A DNA stretch of 64,000 nt from Streptomyces cylindrosporus (GTDB lineage Bacteria > Actinomycetota > Actinomycetes > Streptomycetales > Streptomycetaceae): the NCBI RefSeq assembly GCF_022698165.1, contig NZ_JALDAY010000013.1, forward strand, positions 310,001 to 374,000, in the 5' to 3' direction. Positions 25,614 through 33,016 of this stretch are shown in pieces. A program made the position numbers and the translations under genes. Position 1 is the stretch's first letter; every line of letters starts with the position of its first letter. The notes beneath the pieces are model-generated. The model worked only from the letters and a program-made list of their open reading frames with translations. It searched no databases and was not told the DNA's origin.

Positions 25614-26131
25614 GTGGCCCGCACCTTCTCCCGCGAGGACGAGGACACCCTCCGTCAGCTCCACGCTGACGGCGTCAGCCGCAACGAGATCGCCCGTCAG
25701 ATGGAGTGGTCCGTCGGGACCATCACGAACCACGCTCAGCGCCTCGGGCTCTCCTTCGACCGCGAAGCCACCAGGGCCGCCACTGACGCCCGTCAGGTCG
25801 ATCTGACGGCCCGGCGTCAGGTGATCCAGGCGGAGTTGTTGGAGCTGGTTCAGGAGCAGATGGAGAGGGCCCGAGGCCGCTATCTCCTGACGGGCATGAC
25901 GCAGACCGGAGAGATCGCGGCCCAGTGGCTGGACCTCCCCCCGGCCAAGGAGACCAAGGACCTCACCTCAGCCGCGATGAGCGCCCTGGCCCGGTTCGAC
26001 CAGAAGGCCAAGGAGACGCCGGAGACCCCGGTCGGGAGCAGGCCCGCGGGTTCCTGCGGGACCTGAGCGACGCCATGGCGACCGCAGCCCGGGAGCTGGG
26101 GGGCGACGATGCCGACGAGTACGGCTCGTAG
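25614..26131 (+). CDS. HTH, terminase-small-subunit-like protein with apparent frameshift
   Basis: From GTG 25614: MARTFSREDEDTLRQLHADG and NEIARQMEWSVGTITNHAQRLG give an HTH, followed by a helical region (VIQAELLELVQEQMERARGRYLL). The frame runs into GSRPAGSCGT and stops at 26066. In the next frame a better end appears, PGREQARGFLRDLSDAMATA...DADEYGS, to 26131. A one-base change near 26030-26040 joins them. It lies directly before the terminase large-subunit start and fits a terminase small subunit. Confidence 0.6.
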
Positions 26132-26232
26132 TACCCAGTTCCTTCTGGAGCGCTTCTCCCCGAAGCAGATCCTGAGCATCAACGCGGCCAACCGGAGGAT
26201 CAACCTCTGGGAGGGCGCGGTCTCCTCGGGTA
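26109..26232 (+). pseudogene. Terminase large subunit, N-terminal fragment
   Basis: Reads RSTQFLLERFSPKQILSINA, NRRINLWEGAVSSGK, which is the beginning of a phage terminase large subunit up to the P-loop. The gene is cut at the IS end at 26233, and the sequence right of that IS does not continue it. So everything downstream of the packaging ATPase has been lost. Confidence 0.75.
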
Positions 26233-26447
26233 AGAAGCCGTATCTCAACCGATCATGGAACGTGCGGGTCGAACAGGTTTCCCGCCTGGGTGATCTTCCC
26301 GTTGTGCGCGCATGAAGACAGGGCCTCTCGGTAGCTCGGGGATGCGAATCTGACCGAGCAATGCCGGGAGGCCCTGTGTCGTTGTTGTACGCGTCCGAGC
26401 CCGTCCGGTTCAACTCGGCTGCACCATAGTGTGATTGCCTCGCGCAC

Positions 26448-27296
26448 GTGTACGGCAACGCGGCAGATCATCCTGATCGGGTGCGCCGGTATCCGTCGGA
26501 CATGACGGACGAGGAGTGGGCGGCCATCCGGCCGTTGCTGCCGGTGCCGGCCTGGATGCAGGGCAGGGGCGGGCAGCCCGAGGGCTGCTGCCACCGCCAG
26601 CTGCTGGACGCGATCCGCTACCTGGTCGCGGGTGGGATCTCCTGGCGGGCGATGCCCGCGGACTTCCCCGACTGGCCCCGGGTCTACGCCTTCTTCCGCC
26701 GGTGGCGCGAGCACGGGCTGCTCGCCGAGTTCCACGACCGGCTGCGCGGGAGGGTCCGTGAACGCGAGGGCCGTGAGGCCGAGCCCACGGTGGGGATCAT
26801 CGACGCGCAGTCGGTGAAGGCCGCGGCCTCGGTGCCGGCCGCCTCACGCGGCTACGACGGCGGGAAGAAGGTGGGCGGCCGTAAGCGGCACATTGTGACC
26901 GACTGCCTCGGCCTGCTGCTGGTCGTCGCGGTGACCGCCGCGAAGATCGGTGACCGCGACGCCGCGACGGGCCTGCTGCAGCGGCTGCGCCGTCTGCACG
27001 GCGACATCACTCTCGTGTGGGCCGACGGCGGCTACACCGGCTTGCTCGTCGACTGGTGCCGTCAGAAACTCGCGCTGACCCTGGAGATCGTCAAGCGCAC
27101 CGACGACATGACAGGGTTCGTGGTGCTGCCCAGGCGGTGGGTGGCAGAGCGCACGTTCGCGTGGCTGATGCATTCGCGTCGGCTGGCCCGGGACTACGAG
27201 ACGTTGCCGGCCAGCAGCGAGGCGATGATCCAGTGGTCGATGATCACGCGGATGAGCCGGCGTCTGGCACGGCCACGGGCCGCCGGCCGGCGCTGA
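26448..27296 (+). CDS. IS5-family DDE transposase
   Basis: The 282-residue protein reads RRYPSDMTDEEWAAIRPLLP, GISWRAMPADFPDWPRVYAFFRRW, GIIDAQSVKAA (first Asp), KKVGGRKRHIVTDCLGLLL, VWADGGYTGLL (second Asp), and RRWVAERTFAWLMHSRRLARDYE (catalytic Glu). All catalytic motifs are present in one frame, so it could be active. The GTG at 26448 is the first start; an ATG at 26502 is possible. Confidence 0.85.
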   Translation: MYGNAADHPDRVRRYPSDMTDEEWAAIRPLLPVPAWMQGRGGQPEGCCHRQLLDAIRYLVAGGISWRAMPADFPDWPRVYAFFRRWREHGLLAEFHDRLRGRVREREGREAEPTVGIIDAQSVKAAASVPAASRGYDGGKKVGGRKRHIVTDCLGLLLVVAVTAAKIGDRDAATGLLQRLRRLHGDITLVWADGGYTGLLVDWCRQKLALTLEIVKRTDDMTGFVVLPRRWVAERTFAWLMHSRRLARDYETLPASSEAMIQWSMITRMSRRLARPRAAGRR

Positions 27297-27771
27297 ATGC
27301 CCCCGACGTCTCCAGGAGGAGCCACCCGCGCTCCGCCAGACGCCGGGCCTTCGAGCGCACCCCCTCGACCTTCGCCGACGTTGTCTCCAACCCCAGCAAA
27401 GCCGTGATCTCCCTGGCCTTCAGCGGCCCCTGGCCCGCGGGCTGCCGCTCCTCCAGCACGCCCAGAATCCGCTGGTAGTCCGGCGCCAGCACCGTCACCG
27501 GCAGTCCTTCGCGCCAAGGCGGCACGACCGAGCCCGGCACCGGCGCGGGCGAGGACACGGTTTCCGCCTCCGCCCCGGTCACGGCGGTGGTCTCGGCAGC
27601 CGAGGCCGCCAGGGCCTCGACCAGCTCCTCCCGCGCGATCACCCGCCGGTCCAGCTCGATCTCCGCGGCCTCCAACACCCCAGCCAGCCGCGCGACTTCC
27701 TCCCGCAGTCCTTCCACCCGCACCCGGGCCGCTGTCTCCCGCTCCTCCAGCATTCCCAGCACCGACGCCAT
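27244..27771 (-). CDS. IS-borne coiled-coil/winged-helix protein
   Basis: From ATG 27771 (GAGGGG upstream) the 175-residue product has an N-terminal coiled coil (MLEERETAARVRVEGLREEV...) and a C-terminal winged helix (PLKAREITALLGLETTSAKV, SKARRLAERGWLL). It lies inside the IS terminal repeats and overlaps the transposase by 53 bases in convergent orientation. Similar accessory proteins accompany Streptomyces transposases. A role in regulating transposition or transposase binding is inference. Confidence 0.65.
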   Translation of the reverse strand: MASVLGMLEERETAARVRVEGLREEVARLAGVLEAAEIELDRRVIAREELVEALAASAAETTAVTGAEAETVSSPAPVPGSVVPPWREGLPVTVLAPDYQRILGVLEERQPAGQGPLKAREITALLGLETTSAKVEGVRSKARRLAERGWLLLETSGAFSAGRRPVAVPDAGSSA

Positions 27772-27891
27772 CGCGCACCCCTCGATCACAGAGCCGAAAC
27801 AAGACGCCGCATGCCTCCCTCACTCCGAGCTAGACCATGCCTGACCAGCGGAAATCAAGCGATCATGTTCGGTTGAGATACGGCTTCTCAG

Positions 27892-28476
27892 TCAGCGGCG
27901 GAGATCCATCCCAAACTGGTGGAGAAGGCCGCTGGCGAGTTCGAAGGCGCACTCGCGCAGGGCTTCGTCGTCAGCGTTGGGGGCCAGTTCACTGGAGGAA
28001 GGCAGCAGTCGCTTCGGGCGGCGTGTCTCCTCGACGACTTCCATCCGGCCGAAGTCGTAGTCGAACGGGAGAAGGCGTCGATCGGTGCTGGTTGTTGCCA
28101 CCGTAGCAGTGATCTCGACAGCAGTGTCTGGGGCACGGTGCAGGCGATGGGTGTCCGCCAGGGTGACAGCTTCCTGGGTGACGGTGCGCAGGACCAGGGT
28201 GTCGACCGCGGTGTCGTCGCCAGCGGCCAAGTGGGTGCTCACGTCGACGCAGACGACGACGGAGCCGTCGTGGTGCAGCTCGACCAGGGCGCCACGGCCG
28301 CGGGTGTGGCGGTCCGGGACGAGAAAGTTGCTACCGATCCAACGACGCAGTCCGACACGCACATCGTCGGCCAGGCGGTTGGAGAGGACCGCGGGCCTGG
28401 GACCTGCGATCCGAGCAGCCGAGACGATGGCCTGCTGAAAAACCTCAGCAGCCTCACTCCTGGTCGGCGCCGGCAC
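27892..28476 (-). CDS. Hypothetical protein, partner of the AlbA_2-domain gene
   Basis: A 194-residue soluble protein. Visible parts are AAEVFQQAIVSAARIAGP, a beta-rich centre (GALVELHHDGSVVVCVDVSTHL) and an Arg/Ser-rich end. The start is GTG 28476, 42 bases after the stop of the upstream AlbA_2 gene, so both are probably co-transcribed. It ends exactly at the IS right end. I do not recognise a family. Confidence 0.6.
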   Translation of the reverse strand: MPAPTRSEAAEVFQQAIVSAARIAGPRPAVLSNRLADDVRVGLRRWIGSNFLVPDRHTRGRGALVELHHDGSVVVCVDVSTHLAAGDDTAVDTLVLRTVTQEAVTLADTHRLHRAPDTAVEITATVATTSTDRRLLPFDYDFGRMEVVEETRRPKRLLPSSSELAPNADDEALRECAFELASGLLHQFGMDLRR

Positions 28477-28518
28477 CAGATGGGGGACCGGCCGAGTGAG
28501 CAGGGTGGCGACGATCAG

Positions 28519-29148
28519 TCACGCGTGGAAGTCCTCGGATTCACTCAGGACGACGTCGGTCACCTCTGCGAGGCGATCCTTGAGGAGCGCGTCTGCCGTG
28601 GCCCTGCGTGCGAAGCGTTCCTGGTAGGCGCGAGCGACCTGGTGCTCGGTCATGTAGAAGGTGTCGTCGTTGATTCGGTAGGGGGCGTTGAAGGTGACCC
28701 GGTCCTTGTCCCTCTGCTCCCAACCGTACTGAAAGTGTGGTGCCAGCTCGCTGGGCGGGACGTCGACGACCAGCAGGTCCGGACCGCTGCCGCCCGGCGC
28801 GCGCAGCTCGATGAAGTCGATACCAGAGATGTAGGGCTGGATGCCATTGTGTACGGCGCTGAGCATCTGCTTCTTGTCGGCTGCCACCAGGTCGACGCCG
28901 ACCAGGTCGATCTGGTCGCTCACGCCATACACGAGCAACCCGCCCCGGGTGTTCGCCATGGCGGCGACGTCCTTGGCGAACTCGTTCCAGATACCCGGCT
29001 TCGGCGCGAAGTTCGGCGACACCTCTTTCCAGTCGAGGTCGTCGCTCTCGGCGAGCTTGTCCGCTACGGCGGTGGTGACCATGTCGTACGTGAGAGCGCC
29101 GGGACGGTGACCGAGGTGCTCGTGCAGCCGAGTCCATGAACGTGCCAT
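28519..29148 (-). CDS. AlbA_2/Schlafen-domain protein
   Basis: The 209-residue protein shows the AlbA_2 (Schlafen-type, formerly AAA_4) domain: LDWKEVSPNF (about residues 38-47), WNEFAKDVAAMANTRGGLLV YGVSD (55-78), then GIQPYISGIDFIEL and LLVVDVPPSELAPHF. This fold binds nucleic acid, and in bacteria occurs in regulators and defence loci. The size is that of the domain plus a short helical C-terminus, with no extra effector domain. It is followed by an unknown partner gene and lies next to STAND genes. Confidence 0.75.
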   Translation of the reverse strand: MARSWTRLHEHLGHRPGALTYDMVTTAVADKLAESDDLDWKEVSPNFAPKPGIWNEFAKDVAAMANTRGGLLVYGVSDQIDLVGVDLVAADKKQMLSAVHNGIQPYISGIDFIELRAPGGSGPDLLVVDVPPSELAPHFQYGWEQRDKDRVTFNAPYRINDDTFYMTEHQVARAYQERFARRATADALLKDRLAEVTDVVLSESEDFHA

Positions 29149-29288
29149 TGGGCTACCCTAAGTGAGCCCGGCCTCACGTACGCCAGCCATTGCCTCGAGT
29201 GCAAGCCCAGGAAGGTCGGTGTCGAAGGGCGACCGGCCGCAGCGATCATCTGAGGGGTGTCAATCGTCTGCCGACGCTACGGACACTT

Positions 29289-32030
29289 TCACGGATGCAT
29301 TCGAATCTGTGCTAGGTCGTTCTGCGTGGTGAGGGTGTCTGGATGGTCGGGCCCCAGTATGTGCTCTTGCCTGGCCAGCAGTCGCTCGTAGGCGCTGACT
29401 GCTCCGTCTATGTCCCTTGCTTCTCCTCGGAAGTAGGCAACATCTTGCAGAATACCGAGGACTTCGGGGTGGTCGGGTCCGATTGCGCGTTCCCAGTCGG
29501 CGAGTAGTTCAGCACACGCGTCGGCTGCGCCAACCGCATCCCCGTCCGTGCCACGCCAGTAGGCGAGCTCATGGCGAACGATGAGGGTCTCGTAGTGATC
29601 TGGGCCAAGCGCCCGGCGGCAGTCGGACAGTAGCTTGGCGAACGCCTCGGCCGCACCTGCCGCATCTCCAACTTCCCCAAGTGATACGGCCATCTCTCGG
29701 CGCGTGATGATGGTGTCGTTGTGGTCTGGGCCGAGTACCCGCAGGCAGTCGGGCATCAGTTCCGCAAGTGCGGCGGCCGCGCCGACCGCATCCCCGGCCT
29801 CCCTTCGAAATCGGGCGAGCAGTCGGCGCGTGATGAGTGTGTTGATGTCGTCCGGACCGAGTACCCGCAGGCAGTCGGGCAGCAGATCGGCGAGCATCGC
29901 GGCCGCCCCCGCCGCATCGCCATCCACGCCCCGCCAGCGGGCGACTTCCCGCCGCGTGGCGAGGGTGTCGGAGTGGTCAGGGCCGAGCACACGGTCACGG
30001 TCGGCGAGCAGTTTGGCGAATGCGCCCGCCGCGCCAGCCGCATCTCCGGAAAACGCCTGCAATCGGGCCATCGTCCATCGCGTGGCGAGGGTGTCAGGGT
30101 GGTCGGGGCCGAGTACCCGTAAACAGTCGGACAGCAGATCAGCCAGGATGGCAGCCGCCCCCGCCAAGTCCCACATGACCCTCCGCCAGCGGGCGAGTTC
30201 GCGGCGCGTGGCGAGGGTGTCGGGGTGGTGAGGGCCGAGCACCCGCACCCGATCGGGCAGCAGATCGGCAAACGCCACGGCCGCCCCCGACCCATCCCCG
30301 GCACATCCCCGCCAGTAGCCGAGGCGCTCCCGGGCAGTGAGGGTGTCGGGGTGGTCGGGGCCCAGGTGGAAGGTGGTGGTGTCCACCAGGTGCCGGAAGT
30401 AGGCGGCGGCAGCGCTGACCTGGCCGCTGCCGCCGAGGCTTTCACCGAGAAGATAGAGCACCTCATGGGTGTCTTGCCCATACAAGGCGTCCTCGGCAAT
30501 GGGGGTCAGGGCGACGGTGTTGACGCGCAGGGCCTGTGCGAGAGCGGTGTCGCGTTCAATGTCGGGCCAGGCGGCCAGGAGGGCGTCGGCGGCGGTGACG
30601 ACGTACTCGTCGTGCTGGTCGGGGGTGAGGGAGTCGCGGGTGGCGCGCTGGGTGAGTTGGTGGACCCGGACGGCCTGGTGAGGAGTGTCCGGGGTGTGGA
30701 CGATGAGGCTGAGCCGGTGCAGGGCCCGCAGGGCGTGCACCGCGTCCCGGGGGGAAACCGGCTCCGATCCGCCGGGGACGTCCGGGCCGATTCGGGTGCG
30801 GTGTGCGGTGAGGTGGGCCAGGGCGGGGCGGCTGGTCAGCACGTCATGAGGGATGCCGTTGGCATCAAGCAGGGCGGCCAGGTGGAGCATGGGGCGGGCC
30901 AGGCCAGCGGGGCGGAGGGTATCGGCGCGTTCGATGGACAGGGACCAGGCAGCGGCGAGAGGGACGGCTTGCTCGTCGGGGAGCCGGTCGGGGGCGGTGT
31001 CGACTAGTCTTGTGGCGCGGTCGGCCAGCAGATCACGATAGGCGGCGGCGCCCAGGCCGGAGTCGACGAGATAGGCGGCGGCTTGGGCGAGGGCCAGCGG
31101 CAGGTACCCGAGATCGAGGGCCAGGCCGGTGAGCTGGTCGGCGGGCTCGGAGCGACCGTGCGCGGCCAGGGACGCATTGAGGTGGGCGACAGCTTCGGCC
31201 TCGGTGAACAGGCCGACCTCGATGCGGCGGCGGCCGTCTCCGAACAGGGCGGAGTCGCGGCGGCGTGTGGTGACCAGGGTCCGGCCGTACGGGCTGGCGG
31301 GCGGCCACAGGCTGTACCGGGTGTCGGGGTCGTCGAGGTTGGCGATCAGGTCGTCGGGGTCGGCGACGTCGTCCAGGACGACCAGCCACCGGCACGGCCG
31401 CTGTCCCGCCTTCGGGGCCAGCCAGGCCAGGAACTGCTTCGCGGCCTGCTCAGGGTTGTCAGGGTCGGCCCGGCACAGTTCGACGCCGGCCTGCGCGTAT
31501 CCGGTCACCATGGGCGATTGGGCACTTGCGGCGACCCAGACAAGGACGTCCAGGCTACCGTCCTCCCATGCGGCGCGGGCGTAGTCGGCGGCGAGCTGGG
31601 TCTTGCCCACCCCGCCCATGCCAGTCAGCACCTGGGACAGCACTGCGGTGCCCCCGCCCTCGACCGGCGCCCGCAACCGGTCTACCTCGGTGCGGTGCTG
31701 GAAGGACTGTGCTCGGGAAGGGATGACACCGATCTGGTGCGGCCAGGGGGCCGGCTCCTGGGGCACACGCTGCTGCACCATGGTCAGCTTCTTGACGCTC
31801 ACCTGGTGGATGTAGCCGGCGTTGGCGAGCCCGCCCCCGAAAGCGATGGCGTCCCCGGTCCCGGACACCCGTACCGCACCGGGGGCCCCGTCGGTTCCTG
31901 GCACTGGTCCCTGATAGCCGGTCACCGTCGTGGCTCCGGAGGCGGCCGCAGCGTTGCCGGTGTCTGACACCTCAACTGCTGCGTCGACGCCGTCCTTGGG
32001 GCATTGTTGTTTCTTGTTTCCTCTGCCCAC
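29289..32030 (-). CDS. NB-ARC/TPR STAND protein with duplicated N-terminal glycine-rich motif
   Basis: The 913-residue protein begins with two copies of a short motif (residues about 22-38 and 56-72: TGNAAAASGATTVTGY and TGDAIAFGGGLANAGY). Next come a P-loop (GMGGVGKT, 137-144), Walker B (WLVVLDDV, about 215) and NB-ARC features (TLVTTRRRD, GYLPLALAQAAAYL). The last 380 residues are nine TPR-like units of about 42 residues, each starting near LGPDH(P)DTL. This is a bacterial NLR-like sensor: TPRs sense, NB-ARC switches, the N-terminus signals. The upstream small membrane protein ends in two copies of the same motif, so it is the likely partner. Repeat DNA is conserved, so unit gain or loss is likely. 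Confidence 0.85.
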   Translation of the reverse strand: MGRGNKKQQCPKDGVDAAVEVSDTGNAAAASGATTVTGYQGPVPGTDGAPGAVRVSGTGDAIAFGGGLANAGYIHQVSVKKLTMVQQRVPQEPAPWPHQIGVIPSRAQSFQHRTEVDRLRAPVEGGGTAVLSQVLTGMGGVGKTQLAADYARAAWEDGSLDVLVWVAASAQSPMVTGYAQAGVELCRADPDNPEQAAKQFLAWLAPKAGQRPCRWLVVLDDVADPDDLIANLDDPDTRYSLWPPASPYGRTLVTTRRRDSALFGDGRRRIEVGLFTEAEAVAHLNASLAAHGRSEPADQLTGLALDLGYLPLALAQAAAYLVDSGLGAAAYRDLLADRATRLVDTAPDRLPDEQAVPLAAAWSLSIERADTLRPAGLARPMLHLAALLDANGIPHDVLTSRPALAHLTAHRTRIGPDVPGGSEPVSPRDAVHALRALHRLSLIVHTPDTPHQAVRVHQLTQRATRDSLTPDQHDEYVVTAADALLAAWPDIERDTALAQALRVNTVALTPIAEDALYGQDTHEVLYLLGESLGGSGQVSAAAAYFRHLVDTTTFHLGPDHPDTLTARERLGYWRGCAGDGSGAAVAFADLLPDRVRVLGPHHPDTLATRRELARWRRVMWDLAGAAAILADLLSDCLRVLGPDHPDTLATRWTMARLQAFSGDAAGAAGAFAKLLADRDRVLGPDHSDTLATRREVARWRGVDGDAAGAAAMLADLLPDCLRVLGPDDINTLITRRLLARFRREAGDAVGAAAALAELMPDCLRVLGPDHNDTIITRREMAVSLGEVGDAAGAAEAFAKLLSDCRRALGPDHYETLIVRHELAYWRGTDGDAVGAADACAELLADWERAIGPDHPEVLGILQDVAYFRGEARDIDGAVSAYERLLARQEHILGPDHPDTLTTQNDLAQIRMHP

Positions 32031-32071
32031 GCGACCGTTCCCTTCTCGCCTGCGTTCTGCGTGGCGACCGG

Positions 32072-32422
32072 TCAGCTGTAATCGATGCCGGTGATGGCCT
32101 TCCCGTCACTTTCGGCGGTGGCGTTGCCGGTCCTCTCCGCCCTCGCCGACCCGCTTCCTTGGCCCTGTGGGCGCTTGATACCCGCCACAGCGGTGCCCCC
32201 GCTGCTCGCGTGTGCCTGTCCGGTGCGGACGGCCGCATCGTCCTCCCGGGTTTCCGGATGTTGGAACAGCGCCCAGATAAAGGCTGCGATGCCGACAGCG
32301 GCCTGTACCGAAGCCCCGGTCAGTTGCCCCGCATCGGGGCTGTCCAGCAGCCAGATCAACGGCGTGGAGAAAATCCCCGCCGCCGCCAGCACGAGGATCG
32401 TGATCTTCCACCTCTGTGGCAT
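32072..32422 (-). CDS. Small two-TM protein with STAND-matching C-terminal motif
   Basis: The 116-residue protein has TM segments at about 7-27 (ITILVLAAAGIFSTPLIWLL) and 37-55, then a cytoplasmic tail with two copies of a motif (residues 67-82 TGQAHASSGGTAVAGI; 98-113 TGNATAESDGKAITGI). The same motif occurs twice at the N-terminus of the STAND protein whose gene begins 41 bases downstream. Gene order, motif at the C-terminus of a membrane protein and at the N-terminus of an NLR-like protein, is that reported for NLR-associated amyloid signalling motifs, where the motif carries the signal to a membrane or enzymatic effector. A pore or membrane-damage role is inference. Confidence 0.75.
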   Translation of the reverse strand: MPQRWKITILVLAAAGIFSTPLIWLLDSPDAGQLTGASVQAAVGIAAFIWALFQHPETREDDAAVRTGQAHASSGGTAVAGIKRPQGQGSGSARAERTGNATAESDGKAITGIDYS

Positions 32423-32782
32423 GCCTGCTCTCCCCTCGTCGCGACACGCGCCCGCTGCCGAGCTGACGGTCCGTCACTCTGTCTTGTCCCGGACGTTTCC
32501 TCTCAGACAGGAACGCATCCCCGTAGGGCCGTGGTTCCGCCTCGATCCGGTCCTCTCAGCTCTACGTGGGCCCTCCGTCGGCTGCGATGGGTTTCCTGTG
32601 GGAGTAGAGTCACGGCAGTTGAGGGGCCATACTGTTGGTTCCCTGGGGAGGCTCCCTGGAACCGCGCTCGTCCGGACACGATTAGCCACCAGATTCACCC
32701 TTCATGATGCGTGGATGCACATTCCTGGGACGCACCTGCCGTTCGGCTGATAGGGGAATGGCCGTTTCGGATCCCCGTCGTG
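32423..32782. other. Non-coding region upstream of the two-TM/STAND pair
   Basis: 360 bases without a convincing gene. The promoter of the pair should lie here; I could not identify one reliably. Confidence 0.4.
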
Positions 32783-33007
32783 TCAGGAGCGCCCCAGTAC
32801 GCGGGTGAGGCCGGCTACGAGTGTGGTGGCGAGTATCCAGCCCAAGGCGAAGAGGACATAGGCGAACCACTGCAGTCCGCTCGCCGATAGGAACGCCTTC
32901 TCCTGGCCGAAGTCAATGATGGGCAGCAGTAGGTCGACTGTGTAGACGGGTTCGAGGCGGCCTACTACCGTTCGTTGGCCACCGCGAACGCGGCCTGAAG
33001 CACACAA
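32783..33007 (-). pseudogene. C-terminal fragment of a membrane protein
   Basis: The last 60 residues (EPVYTVDLLLPIIDFGQEKA, GLQWFAYVLFALGWILATTLVAGLTRVLGRS) look like the end of a larger Streptomyces membrane protein with a final TM segment, perhaps a pentapeptide-rich one. Nothing upstream supplies the rest. Confidence 0.5.
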
Positions 33008-33016
33008 GATCGGCCG

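Larger units (their letters stand above)
26233..27888 (+). mobile_element. IS5-like insertion sequence of 1.66 kb with a second gene
   Basis: The ends are inverted repeats beginning AGAAGCCGTATCTCAACCG at both sides. Between them lie a DDE transposase and, on the other strand, a winged-helix-type gene whose 3' end overlaps the transposase 3' end. Flanking bases are TA on the left and CA on the right, so no clear target duplication. The left flank is terminase and the right flank an unrelated gene, suggesting an IS-linked deletion or recombination between two copies. Confidence 0.75.

Noticed and set aside
29300..30400. Regular repeated DNA that could be mistaken for a CRISPR or tandem array
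   Set aside because: The unit is about 126 bases, in frame, and encodes TPR-like repeats of the STAND protein.
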